Shown piece by piece: positions 1-7,422 of a DNA stretch of 47,842 bases. The stretch is from Actinomycetota bacterium (GTDB taxonomy: Bacteria; Actinomycetota; JAHEXW01; JAGVPG01). The stretch lies in contig JAGVPG010000021.1 of the NCBI GenBank assembly GCA_020052375.1, positions 81,969 to 129,810 of the forward strand, given 5' to 3'. Under the pieces are notes generated by a model. The model worked only from the letters and a program-made list of their open reading frames with translations. It was not told where the DNA came from and made no database searches. Both the position numbers and the translations under genes were made by a program. Position 1 is the stretch's first letter, and every line of letters begins with the position of its first letter.

Positions 1-158
1 GCATTCGTAAGCCTTTCGATCACGGTATCTTGAAAATCGGATAAACCTTTATCGCACAGGTAGCGCCTTACTTCGTTAACACTGCGGGATCCATATGACA
101 GAAAACGCGCAGCCCTATTGAAAGCGGTCTCTTCGTTTTTAGACGTTTGCTTTGACAT
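1..158 (-). CDS. recX: RecX regulatory protein, 5' part only (gene runs off the window)
   Basis: RecX binds RecA filaments and modulates recombinase activity. Only the first 52 codons are present; the rest lies beyond position 1. The ATG at 156-158 opens a frame beginning [20 protein letters not shown], followed by a three-helix RecX repeat with the characteristic RS-x-x-EVRRYL and KGLSD segments and a VIERL helix. It overlaps the 3' end of recA by 20 bp in another frame, the recA-recX arrangement typical of Actinobacteria and Firmicutes, so the two are probably co-transcribed under SOS control. No strong ribosome-binding site is visible before the ATG, which suggests translational coupling to recA. 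Confidence 0.85.
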   Translation of the reverse strand, partial: MSKQTSKNEETAFNRAARFLSYGSRSVNEVRRYLCDKGLSDFQDTVIERLTN

Positions 159-1158
159 CGGCTGGCTGTTCGGAAAGGCCCAACTTCTCCTTGATCTCGA
201 TCTCTATGGATGTTGTAAGGTCCGGATGATCTTTAAGATATGCCTTAGTGTTTTCGCGGCCTTGTCCTATGCGTTCTTCGTTATGTGTATACCATGCCCC
301 GCTTTTGTTGATGATACCCATATCGGATGCGATGTCGACGACGCCGCCTTCTCTGGATATCCCTTCACCGTACATTATGTCGAACTCGGCGAGCTTGAAA
401 GGCGGAGCGAGCTTGTTCTTGACGACCTTTACCCTGACGCGGTTTCCGATGATATCCGTTCCTTGCTTGAGCGATTCGATCCTTCGTATGTCCAGGCGTA
501 CCGACGAGTAGAACTTTAGCGCTCTACCACCCGGAGTAGTCTCCGGGTTTCCGAACATGACGCCGATCTTCTCCCGCAACTGGTTCACGAATATCGCGGT
601 GGTGTTGCTTTTGCTTATAGCCCCCGTTAGCTTTCTAAGGGCTTGAGACATCAAACGCGCCTGCAAGCCGACAAAAGAATCGCCCATATCACCTTCTATT
701 TCCGCCCTGGGCACAAGAGCCGCTACGGAGTCTATGACCACCACATCCAGAGCGCCGGACCTTACGAGCATCTCGGCGATCTCCAATGCCTGTTCAGCGG
801 TGTCCGGCTGGCTTAGCAATAGATTATCGAGGTCGACTCCGAGTCTGCTGGCATATATGGGGTCAAGAGCATGCTCGGCGTCTATAAAAGCGGCTTCTCC
901 TCCTGATTTTTGGGCTTCGGCGATGATGTTCAGAGCAAGCGTGGTCTTACCCGATGCTTCAGGACCGAATATCTCGACTACCCTACCCCTTGGCACGCCG
1001 CCTATTCCCAACGCTATATCCAACGCCAGAGAGCCGGTAGATATATGCCCGACCTGGTTGTTGAACGCCTCTTCTTCGCCGAGTCGCATTATGGAACCCT
1101 TGCCGAACTGCTTTTCTATCTGCATCAAAGCCATATCCAGTGCTTTTTCTTTTTCCAC
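139..1158 (-). CDS. recA: RecA recombinase
   Basis: RecA is the ATP-dependent DNA strand-exchange protein that also triggers LexA self-cleavage. The 339-residue product has the usual length without an intein. It has the N-terminal oligomerisation helix, a Walker A loop at residues 65-73 (GPEASGKTT), the [10 protein letters not shown] Walker B strand, the [17 protein letters not shown]2 region and a short acidic-basic tail. The start is GTG at 1156-1158, preceded by a near-perfect Shine-Dalgarno AAGGAGG at 1164-1170. An SOS-type promoter lies about 90 nt upstream and recX overlaps the end. thpR and cinA lie upstream beyond a 0.9 kb repeat-rich gap, so recA is a separate unit from them. Confidence 0.98.
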   Translation of the reverse strand: MEKEKALDMALMQIEKQFGKGSIMRLGEEEAFNNQVGHISTGSLALDIALGIGGVPRGRVVEIFGPEASGKTTLALNIIAEAQKSGGEAAFIDAEHALDPIYASRLGVDLDNLLLSQPDTAEQALEIAEMLVRSGALDVVVIDSVAALVPRAEIEGDMGDSFVGLQARLMSQALRKLTGAISKSNTTAIFVNQLREKIGVMFGNPETTPGGRALKFYSSVRLDIRRIESLKQGTDIIGNRVRVKVVKNKLAPPFKLAEFDIMYGEGISREGGVVDIASDMGIINKSGAWYTHNEERIGQGRENTKAYLKDHPDLTTSIEIEIKEKLGLSEQPADVKANV

Positions 1159-1249
1159 TTCTTCCTCCTTAGGAATAAGGGTTTATTCTTTTTTAGAAAG
1201 TCCGGCTAGAAAGGCTGTAACTTACGATCATTCTATAACATTACGGATG

Positions 1250-1278
1250 AGAATACTACAAACATGTGTTCGTGTCAA
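1250..1278 (-). promoter_or_regulatory. recA promoter (sigma-A type)
   Basis: On the minus strand a consensus -35 TTGACA (1273-1278) is separated by 17 nt from a -10 TATTCT (1250-1255). Transcription would start near 1243, giving a leader of about 85 nt before the recA GTG. The LexA box fills most of the spacer. Confidence 0.82.
1259..1272 (-). promoter_or_regulatory. LexA (SOS) operator of recA
   Basis: The minus strand reads CGAACACATGTTTG, which matches every position of the Gram-positive/actinobacterial LexA box CGAACRNRYGTTYG as I know it. It sits exactly between the -35 and -10 hexamers of the recA promoter, where bound repressor would block RNA polymerase. Confidence 0.85.
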
Positions 1279-1288
1279 CACAGGGGAC

Positions 1289-1304
1289 CGAATGTTCGCA
1301 TTCG
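1289..1304. promoter_or_regulatory. Second palindrome upstream of recA promoter, possible weak LexA site
   Basis: CGAATG-TTCG-CATTCG is a perfect 6-bp inverted repeat with a 4-nt spacer, 11 nt upstream of the recA -35. It shares the CGAA arms and 4-nt gap of a LexA box but lacks the GTT core, so it may be a secondary site, a site for another regulator, or chance. Confidence 0.35.
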
Positions 1305-1416
1305 GCACAAAACATGTTTAAATGTGAGTACTGCGCGCTGCATAAAATTTTGCTTCATGTGACCTCGCTTGGGCTTCCAAAGTCACATTCAGCAATAGTT
1401 TATTCCGCGCTTCAGC

Positions 1417-1470
1417 ACAGATGTATATAGTTATGTTTACGTCTCCTGCTCGCACTTCATTAATAAAGAA
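1417..1470. repeat. Imperfect direct repeat, copy 1
   Basis: This copy begins ACAGATGTATATAGTTATG and continues through CGTCTCCTGCTCGCACTTCAT. It aligns with copy 2 at 1552-1602 with a few substitutions and short gaps. The copies are 135 bp apart, indicating an old tandem duplication within the non-coding gap. Confidence 0.7.
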
Positions 1471-1551
1471 GATAGAATCCGCGAACCTGCTCGCAACTAG
1501 TGATAATAGAGGCCCTGTTTGTGCTCGAGAAATCTCTTAAGTTTTGCTAGG

Positions 1552-1602
1552 ACAGATGTATATTATGTTTTTCGTCTCCTGCTCACACTTCATAAAAGAA
1601 AA
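1552..1602. repeat. Imperfect direct repeat, copy 2
   Basis: This copy begins ACAGATGTATATTATG and continues through CGTCTCCTGCTCACACTTCAT, matching copy 1 at 1417-1470. The shared core CGTCTCCTGCTC is exact in both. Confidence 0.7.
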
Positions 1603-1640
1603 GGGTTAAGAAAAGATCCTTGTAGCAGCCGACCCGACTT

Positions 1641-1684
1641 CGTCGTTGCGAGGAGCAGCTTTAGCTGCGACGCGGCAATCTCAT
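1641..1684 (+). repeat. Dispersed extragenic element (GTCGTTGCGAGGAGC type)
   Basis: The segment reads GTCGTTGCGAGGAGC, then a small hairpin GCAGCT-TT-AGCTGC (1655-1668), then GACGCGGCAATCTCA. This layout resembles the widespread bacterial extragenic repeat of the form GTCATTGCGAGGAGC...GAAGCAATCTCA. A second, more diverged copy in inverted orientation lies at 1934-1969. Confidence 0.6.
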
Positions 1685-1706
1685 GCAATCTTCTTGTCAT
1701 TTAAGA

Positions 1707-1724
1707 GGCGACCGCCAGGTCGCC
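1707..1724. repeat. Short perfect hairpin GGCGACC-GCCA-GGTCGCC
   Basis: Seven-bp arms flank a 4-nt loop. It is one of several small hairpins clustered in the non-coding gap. No T-tract follows on either strand, so it is not an obvious terminator. Confidence 0.5.
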
Positions 1725-1776
1725 GAAGAACCCAGAAAAAAGAAATAGATCCGTTCTCGTTAACCTGGATTGATTC

Positions 1777-1794
1777 GGTCATCTAAAGATGACC
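1777..1794. repeat. Short perfect hairpin GGTCATCT-AA-AGATGACC
   Basis: Eight-bp arms flank a 2-nt centre. It is another palindromic piece of the repeat-rich gap. No adjacent T-tract or gene end is present. Confidence 0.5.
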
Positions 1795-1933
1795 TCACAA
1801 AGACGTCTTTTCCCGTGTTACAGAACAGATTTACAAGACGGGACCCCGATTAAATGGATCTAACTCAAAATCTATTGGTCGGCGGCAACATAAACATGCT
1901 GTGCGTTGGAGCACTCACTTTTTCATAGTTTGC

Positions 1934-1969
1934 TTCGTCGCGCTGGCGGCACTGCTTCTCGCAACGACA
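1934..1969 (-). repeat. Dispersed extragenic element, inverted second copy
   Basis: On the minus strand this reads GTCGTTGCGAGAAGCAG, a short variable part, then GCGCGACGAAG. It is the same element type as 1641-1684 in opposite orientation, about 250 bp away. Confidence 0.55.
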
Positions 1970-2028
1970 CACTTGAGAAGGGCTCCCTCACAACGACACC
2001 GTTAGGGTGTAGTCCACCCTCCCCCTGA

Positions 2029-2051
2029 CCCCCTCCCTTCAAGGGAGGGGG
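2029..2051. repeat. C/G-rich palindrome downstream of thpR
   Basis: CCCCCTCCCTT, one C, then AAGGGAGGGGG forms an 11-bp inverted repeat 18 bp past the thpR stop. It sits in a CCCTCCCCCTGACCCCCTCCC context resembling a common dispersed repeat of metagenomic genomes. It could stop or stabilise the thpR transcript, but no T-tract follows. Confidence 0.55.
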
Positions 2052-2069
2052 AAATATTATTGAAAGTCA

Positions 2070-2645
2070 TCACTTTTTAAACAAGTGCTCGGATACTTTG
2101 ATATACGTGGCGCCTTTTGGGGATAGCTTGCTTTCGAAGAGTATCAACGAACCGGCCGTTATTTTATCCTCAGGTAACGACAGGCCTGCGTGTTCTAAGA
2201 CTTGCTCATCGACAGGATGGGGATCACGTATCCTTGCCAGTGTCACGTGCGGGTGAAAAGGCCGTTTCTCGGGGATGAAGCCTAGCTTGATGAACTTGTC
2301 GTCGGTTTTCTTTGCGAGTTCTCTGAATTCGCGGAAGCCGTCGCCGGCTCCGGCCCAAAGGACGCGGGCTCTTTTAACCGAAGGAAAAACGCCGATCGAG
2401 GAAAGGACGAAATCGAAGGAAGAGATACTTCCAACGACTTTATCAAGCCGTTCGTTCATCCGGTCGATGACGGAGACTTCGCACCGGCCCAGGAACTTGA
2501 TCGTAATATGCATCCCTTCCCTGGCGACCCATTTGGCGGCTCTTATCTCCGGTTTAAGCTCTTCCTGGATCTCAGCGAGAGCCGTTTTTATGGAAGACGG
2601 GATATCAACGGCAATAAAGAGCCTTTTCGTCTCTTTGTCAGGCAG
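2070..2645 (-). CDS. thpR: RNA 2',3'-cyclic phosphodiesterase (2H family, ThpR)
   Basis: ThpR opens RNA 2',3'-cyclic phosphate ends. The two family H-x-T-x motifs are HITI (in HITIKFLG) and HVTL (in HPHVTLARI). Starting at the first in-frame ATG would delete the conserved N-terminus. Reading upstream gives an RLFIAVDIPSSIK segment typical of the family. The only plausible initiator for it is CTG at 2643-2645, with GGGGAGG 8 nt upstream, giving 191 residues. The gene then overlaps the cinA stop by 8 bp, consistent with coupling. Alternatives are an ATT start further in or a real N-terminal truncation. Confidence 0.88.
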   Translation of the reverse strand: MPDKETKRLFIAVDIPSSIKTALAEIQEELKPEIRAAKWVAREGMHITIKFLGRCEVSVIDRMNERLDKVVGSISSFDFVLSSIGVFPSVKRARVLWAGAGDGFREFRELAKKTDDKFIKLGFIPEKRPFHPHVTLARIRDPHPVDEQVLEHAGLSLPEDKITAGSLILFESKLSPKGATYIKVSEHLFKK

Positions 2646-3906
2646 TCTCCTCGCCTCCCCTGCCCCGTTCGATCAGATACAGACGGAGCATGTTGAGCGC
2701 GTATTGTGAGGCCTTCCATCTGATCTCATTCCGTGTCCCGATAAATACCTGATGGTCATTGATCATCGTGTTTTTTGCCGAGAGGCCGAAATAAACCAAG
2801 CCCACAGGTTTTGCTTTTGTGCCGCCGTCCGGACCGGCTATCCCGGTAGTCGAGATGCCGATGTCAGCTCCCAGTCTCTGCCGGGCGCCGTTTGCCATCT
2901 CCTCGGCGACGTACTGGCTGACGGCTCCGTGGGCGAGCAGAGTCTTCGGCGATACATCCAGCAACCGCGTCTTAAGACTGTTGCTGTATGCGACTACGCT
3001 GCCTACGATATATTGCGAACTGCCGGGATGGTTGACAAGGCGAGAAGTTATCAGGCCTCCGGTTATCGACTCCGCGCACACCAACGTAAGATGCTGCTGA
3101 ACTATGGCAAGGCCGACGACATCCTCCATCTCATCATCGTCAGCCGCGTATACATATTCGCCGATCCTGCTGCGGATCTCAGACTCTGTATCGGCGATCA
3201 GATCGGATGCTAAAGAAACGGAATCCGATTTGGCGGTGACTCGCAAGATGACCTCTCCTAGCCCCAATAAAGGCGCGATCGTCGGGTTTGTTTGTTTCTT
3301 GATCAGATCGCCGAGTTTATCCTCGACTTCCACTTCCCTCAATCCGTATATCTTGAGTTGCCTGGAAAGTATGACACGGTTTGGCTGCGCATAGGCCTCT
3401 TTTAGATACGGGATCACCCTTGTGTCCAGCATATGACGCATCTCCTGCGGGACTCCAGGCAAAGAGACGAGTGTTTTTCCTTTATACGAGAGTATTATGC
3501 CCGGTGCAGTACCGATAGTCGGGGTGATCGCCACCGCTCCTTCCGGAAGAAACGCTTGGGACAAAGTCCTGTCAGTAACCGGTGCTTGATATGCGACAAG
3601 ACGCTGTCTTATGAGTTCTTTAAGGTTTGAGTCGAGGTTCAGCTTTTTCCCCGTCGCGCCGGATATAGCCTGTCTTGTCAGATCGTCATCCGTAGAGCCC
3701 AGACCACCTGTTATCACTACGATATCGGATCGTTTCAATGCATGTTCGATAGCGGAAGACGCCCGTTCAAGATTGTCTCCGACGCTCGTCTGGTAGAAGC
3801 AATCGATCCCGCTTTCCGCCAGCTTGCGTGTTATGTAGTTGGCGTTGGTATTGACTACGTGACCGAGAAGTAGTTCGGTACCGATAGATAAGATCTCACA
3901 TATCAT
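2638..3906 (-). CDS. cinA: CinA family protein (MoCF domain plus NMN amidohydrolase domain)
   Basis: The 422-residue protein has an N-terminal molybdopterin-binding-like (MoCF) domain (about 1-170, with SIGTELLLG and TGGLGSTDDDLT) joined to a C-terminal PncC-type domain (about 255-415, with ESITGGL and STTGIAGPDGGT). In characterised homologues the C-domain deamidates NMN to nicotinate mononucleotide and the N-domain hydrolyses ADP-ribose, so the protein serves pyridine nucleotide recycling. The usual actinobacterial position between pgsA and recA is kept. It starts at the ATG of an ATGA overlap with pgsA and runs 8 bp into thpR. Confidence 0.93.
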   Translation of the reverse strand: MICEILSIGTELLLGHVVNTNANYITRKLAESGIDCFYQTSVGDNLERASSAIEHALKRSDIVVITGGLGSTDDDLTRQAISGATGKKLNLDSNLKELIRQRLVAYQAPVTDRTLSQAFLPEGAVAITPTIGTAPGIILSYKGKTLVSLPGVPQEMRHMLDTRVIPYLKEAYAQPNRVILSRQLKIYGLREVEVEDKLGDLIKKQTNPTIAPLLGLGEVILRVTAKSDSVSLASDLIADTESEIRSRIGEYVYAADDDEMEDVVGLAIVQQHLTLVCAESITGGLITSRLVNHPGSSQYIVGSVVAYSNSLKTRLLDVSPKTLLAHGAVSQYVAEEMANGARQRLGADIGISTTGIAGPDGGTKAKPVGLVYFGLSAKNTMINDHQVFIGTRNEIRWKASQYALNMLRLYLIERGRGGEETA

Positions 3907-4526
3907 CTGGATTCCTCGCTATCACTCGGAATGACATTCTTAGGGCCGTCTTCAAAGAGGATACTCCAGTAATGCGTAAAGTATTCGACACCGCTGGCAA
4001 TAGTCAATGTAATGGCTATCGCGAGGAGCGTCCATTCCAGGCCTGTTTGAAGCCTGGTCCAGGGCAATCTTAACATAAGAGAAGATATGGCGATGATCTG
4101 CGATATCGTTTTAAATTTTCCCAGCCTGCTGGCGGGGATGACAATATGCTTGACAGCCGCTGTCATCCTGAATCCCATAACGGCGAACTCCCTACCGATG
4201 ATAACCATGCCGATCCAAGCCGATAGCCTGCCGAGACCGATAAGACTGATAAGAGCGGCCGATATAAGGAGTTTATCAGCCAGAGGGTCAAGCAACTGAC
4301 CGACTACTGTTATCTCGCCTCTCGATCGAGCCAGATAACCGTCGAGTGTATCCGTCAAAGCAGCCACTATGAATATGATACCGGCGATCGCAATGCCCCA
4401 CTGGATATTGATGGAAAGAGCGCTTAGAACGCCCTTGCTAAGCAGAAAGGCCATAAAGACGGGTATCAGTAGTATCCTGATTATCGTGATCGTGTTGGCG
4501 ATACCGAGCCGCTGATTGGATCTCAT
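3903..4526 (-). CDS. pgsA: CDP-diacylglycerol--glycerol-3-phosphate 3-phosphatidyltransferase
   Basis: PgsA makes phosphatidylglycerol phosphate at the inner face of the membrane. The CDP-alcohol phosphotransferase signature is complete: D59, D62, G63, A66-R67, G76, D80 and D84. Several hydrophobic spans fit the polytopic family fold, and 207 residues is slightly longer than usual. The extra length is the C-terminal tail NVIPSDSEESR, which is encoded by a dispersed repeat rather than by conserved pgsA sequence. The gene starts at an ATGA overlap with rodZ and ends at an ATGA overlap with cinA. Confidence 0.94.
   Translation of the reverse strand: MRSNQRLGIANTITIIRILLIPVFMAFLLSKGVLSALSINIQWGIAIAGIIFIVAALTDTLDGYLARSRGEITVVGQLLDPLADKLLISAALISLIGLGRLSAWIGMVIIGREFAVMGFRMTAAVKHIVIPASRLGKFKTISQIIAISSLMLRLPWTRLQTGLEWTLLAIAITLTIASGVEYFTHYWSILFEDGPKNVIPSDSEESR
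3908..3935 (-). repeat. Dispersed repeat (GTCATTCCGAGTGATAGCGA) inside the 3' end of pgsA
   Basis: On the minus strand this segment reads GTCATTCCGAGTGATAGCGA followed by GGAATCCA. It matches the common bacterial dispersed repeat GTCATTCCGAG(C/T)GATAGCGAGGAATC as I remember it. It encodes the last residues of PgsA, VIPSDSEESR. I see no other copy in this window. Confidence 0.6.
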
Positions 4527-5296
4527 TGTTGTGCCGGACCGCCTTCCTGGATTCCCTGTGGGGTGTATGTCCTGCTGACCTCTTCCCCTGTCTGGTTAAG
4601 AAGACCCATATCGCTACCATTATAGACTATAGATACGCGCCTGCCGCTAGCCGCGTAGACGTAGACGGACGACTGCCCCTTGAACTGCTTGGTCTCGCCG
4701 ACTTTCATGGTCCCCACGAAGGCCTGCTGTCCGTCGGTAAGGATCTCCATCCAGCAATCCGAATCTACTATGGTGACTCTGATACTGACATCGGCCGGCT
4801 GGATGACCGGTTTCTGAGATTGGTCCTTAGTAGTCGCGGAAGGAGTCGTCTGTTTCTTGTCGGTCTTGGTCTTGGTAAGTGGCTTTGGTTTGGGTGTTTT
4901 GGCTTCAGGCGTGCTCTGAAGCCATCCGAAGTAAGCGAAAGCTATCATGATCAAAACAGCGATCACGGCCAGGAGTACCCATAACGACCGCGGTTTCTGA
5001 TCCAGATCCCTGGTCAGAACCTCATCAGGTTCAGGTTGCTCCGATGATACTATTATTTCGGGTTGGCCGGTCTCCCGCTTATATTGGGCCACCAGAAGCG
5101 CGCCGTCCAGGCCTACGGCCGCTGCGTATGTGTTTATGAACCCTCTGGCGTATGCGTCACCGGGCATGGATTGAAACTCATCGCTCTCGATGGCCCGGAT
5201 ATATTTGGTGCTTATCTTCGTAGATACCTGGACTTCTTGTATGCTAAGACCAAGCTCTGCCCTGCGGTTCTTGAGGATCTCACCGACTGTCGCCAT
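4523..5296 (-). CDS. rodZ: RodZ-like protein (HTH, transmembrane helix, DUF4115)
   Basis: RodZ proteins couple the MreB cytoskeleton to the cell wall machinery. The sequence shows a cytoplasmic helix-turn-helix (residues 4-70, including LSIQEVQVSTKIS and YARGFINTYA). A single membrane span follows at 105-126, then a Lys/Thr/Pro-rich linker and a C-terminal DUF4115 beta domain (about 175-245). The 257 residues fit a short actinobacterial type. It lies 1 nt after ftsK and overlaps pgsA by 4 bp, the usual ftsK-rodZ-pgsA order. No mreB is present in the window, so a role in MreB-dependent shape is inferred only from family. Confidence 0.87.
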   Translation of the reverse strand: MATVGEILKNRRAELGLSIQEVQVSTKISTKYIRAIESDEFQSMPGDAYARGFINTYAAAVGLDGALLVAQYKRETGQPEIIVSSEQPEPDEVLTRDLDQKPRSLWVLLAVIAVLIMIAFAYFGWLQSTPEAKTPKPKPLTKTKTDKKQTTPSATTKDQSQKPVIQPADVSIRVTIVDSDCWMEILTDGQQAFVGTMKVGETKQFKGQSSVYVYAASGRRVSIVYNGSDMGLLNQTGEEVSRTYTPQGIQEGGPAQQ

Positions 5297-5297
5297 A

Positions 5298-7421
5298 TCA
5301 ATCAGACGACTCAGACTTAAGCCGGTCGTATTCGTCTTCGCTTAGAAGCACGGCTCTGGCTCTGCTGCCGTCCGCGCCGCCGACGATCCCGCGTTCCTCC
5401 ATTGTGTCGATCAACCTGGCCGCGCGGGAATAACCGATCCGGAGCCTTCTTTGTAGCATCGATATGGAAGCCTGGCCGGTACGAACAATGATCTCTATGG
5501 CTTGCTCAAGCAAAGGATCGACATAATCAAGCGTAGACCAGGGCATCTGTTCTTCCTTTATGACGGAATCATCGTAATCGGGATCCCGTTGGCTCTTGAT
5601 GAACGCTGTGACCTCGGCTATCTCATGTTCAACGAGCAAAGCTCCCTGTACTCGTTTGGGCCTGACCGAGCCCGCTGGCATGAACAGCATGTCTCCCCTG
5701 CCTATCAGCTTCTCGGCGCCCCCGATGTCTAGGATAACTCTCGAATCGGCTTGTGACGCGACTTCGAAACTGATCCTGCTGGGTATGTTCGCCTTGATCA
5801 ATCCTGTGATGACGTCTACGGAAGGCCTCTGTGTCGCCACAACTAGGTTTATGCCGATGGCGCGGCCCATCTGCGCCAGGCGGCATATGGATTCCTCTAC
5901 TTCCTGGGGGGAGATCATCATAAGGTCGGCCAGTTCGTCGATCACAACTATAATATATGGCAAGCGTTCCTCGGGCTTTGCGACCTTGTTGAACTGTTCT
6001 ATATTCCTTGAACCGGACTCGGCCATTATCTTAAAACGGTCCTCCATCTCGCGGACGGCCCATTTTAGCGCCATCGAAGCTTTTTTGGCATCGGTTATGA
6101 CGGGAGTTATAAGATGCGGGATGTCGTGATAGTGCGAAAGCTCGACCATCTTCGGGTCTATCAGTATTAGTTTTACCTGTTCGGGATGGGAGAAGAACAA
6201 GAGCGACGTGATGATCGAATTGACGCAAGTCGTCTTTCCCGATCCCGTGGCGCCGGATATCAAGAGATGAGGCATGTGCGTAAGATTGGTCATAACGGGC
6301 GCGCCGCTTATGTCTTTTCCCAATCCTACGATCAGCGGGCCGACTTTATTACCTTCCTTAGCGGCTACCAGAACGTCTCCCAGTGTGACAAGTTCTTTCG
6401 TGTCGTTCGGGATCTCGATGCCGACAGCTGATTTACCAGGAACCGGAGTCAGTATCCTAACGTCCTGCGTCGCCAGCGCGACAGCCAGATCGTCTGCCAG
6501 GCTTACGATCCGGTTTACTTTTACTCCGGTCCCGAGCTGCAGCTCAAAACGTGTGATCGTGGGACCGCGGACAACCCTGGTAACGGTCGCGTCGACGCCG
6601 AAGTTCTCGAGCGTCTTCTCTACGATCTTTATCCTTTCGTTAAGGTTCTTCTTCCAGACTTTATCGGATCTGCTTTCAGAGCGGTTCAGGATATCTAAAG
6701 GCGGAAACCTGTATTTCGTATCGTGGAGCTGTTTGATCGGGGCCGGCCCGTGCTCGGCAGAAGACGCCTCCTCTATCTTGATGGTCTCGGAGATCTGGTG
6801 CGTAGCATCGCTTACTGTCGGCGCGGACTCACCCGGGGTCTGTCCGGCGATATCTGAAGGCTCACCGGTAAGCTGCTTATTAAAACGGGACATCCGGTTC
6901 TTCCCAAGGTGGAACACATCACCGAATAATGCAGAGAGAGAGACCCTTGACGCGAGGATCAAACCGATCAGAGTAAGAGCTGTCAGGATTATATACGCGC
7001 CGGCTTTTCCTAATGGTCTGACCAGCATATAACTTAAGACAGCGCCAAGATAACCGCCATATTTACTGACGGTTACGGGGTCGAACCACGATCGATCGAT
7101 CGGGCTGGGATTTCCGACATGTATAAAAGCGATCAGCGAGAGAAGCATGACAACAAGCCCGATCCCGGTCGATCTTATGAAGTGCCTCCAGCGTTCGACA
7201 AAGAACACCATCGCCCAACAGATAAGCAGTACCGGAACAATATACCAGCCGACTCCGATAAAGCTCTTAAAAAACCTGTTCAGCAGTTCACCGACGATCG
7301 AACCGTATCCCAGGATGCTGACACCGGAAAAAAGGGCCAACGCGAGCAGGGACACCCCATAGATGTCTCTGAGTTGATCAGATTTAAGTTCTAGGAACGG
7401 TTTCTTTGGTTTTCTGGCCAA
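5298..7421 (-). CDS. ftsK: FtsK/SpoIIIE DNA translocase
   Basis: This septal motor pumps chromosomal DNA through the closing septum. The N-terminus has about four membrane spans within residues 1-165. A short linker follows, then the motor with Walker A GATGSGKTT near residue 390 and Walker B IVVIDELADLM. The C-terminal winged-helix gamma domain (about 640-705, with RLRIGYSRAARLIDTMEERG) reads polar DNA motifs and activates Xer recombinases. At 707 residues it is compact. It begins with TTG at 7419-7421, preceded by GGAAG at the end of rnj. The XerC/D encoded at 33 kb is a likely functional partner. Confidence 0.96.
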   Translation of the reverse strand: MARKPKKPFLELKSDQLRDIYGVSLLALALFSGVSILGYGSIVGELLNRFFKSFIGVGWYIVPVLLICWAMVFFVERWRHFIRSTGIGLVVMLLSLIAFIHVGNPSPIDRSWFDPVTVSKYGGYLGAVLSYMLVRPLGKAGAYIILTALTLIGLILASRVSLSALFGDVFHLGKNRMSRFNKQLTGEPSDIAGQTPGESAPTVSDATHQISETIKIEEASSAEHGPAPIKQLHDTKYRFPPLDILNRSESRSDKVWKKNLNERIKIVEKTLENFGVDATVTRVVRGPTITRFELQLGTGVKVNRIVSLADDLAVALATQDVRILTPVPGKSAVGIEIPNDTKELVTLGDVLVAAKEGNKVGPLIVGLGKDISGAPVMTNLTHMPHLLISGATGSGKTTCVNSIITSLLFFSHPEQVKLILIDPKMVELSHYHDIPHLITPVITDAKKASMALKWAVREMEDRFKIMAESGSRNIEQFNKVAKPEERLPYIIVVIDELADLMMISPQEVEESICRLAQMGRAIGINLVVATQRPSVDVITGLIKANIPSRISFEVASQADSRVILDIGGAEKLIGRGDMLFMPAGSVRPKRVQGALLVEHEIAEVTAFIKSQRDPDYDDSVIKEEQMPWSTLDYVDPLLEQAIEIIVRTGQASISMLQRRLRIGYSRAARLIDTMEERGIVGGADGSRARAVLLSEDEYDRLKSESSD

Positions 7422-7422
7422 G

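Larger units (their letters stand above)
1319..2069. other. Non-coding, repeat-rich gap between thpR and recA
   Basis: No convincing gene is present on either strand: open frames are short, lack ribosome-binding sites and resemble no family. The stretch instead contains a decayed direct duplication, two inverted copies of a dispersed element starting GTCGTTGCGAG, several short perfect hairpins and a C/G-rich palindrome, each listed separately. It is the only gap above 300 bp in the window. I see no tRNA cloverleaf or other recognisable RNA here. Confidence 0.7.

Noticed and set aside
1171-1192. Hairpin GAATAA-GGGT-TTATTC followed by T-run on the plus strand as a terminator
   Set aside because: It points toward the recA promoter on the strand with no upstream gene to terminate. 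The stem is short and A/T only.
734-1321. Long plus-strand open frame opposite recA
   Set aside because: It is antisense to the conserved recA codons and shows Ser/Arg-rich shadow composition. No ribosome-binding site is present.
1519-1704. Open frame of 61 codons on the plus strand in the recA-thpR gap
   Set aside because: It runs through the direct repeat and the dispersed element, lacks a ribosome-binding site and has no protein-like composition.
6274-7032. 252-codon plus-strand open frame opposite ftsK
   Set aside because: It is antisense to the conserved FtsK motor and linker region, with no start signals or family resemblance.
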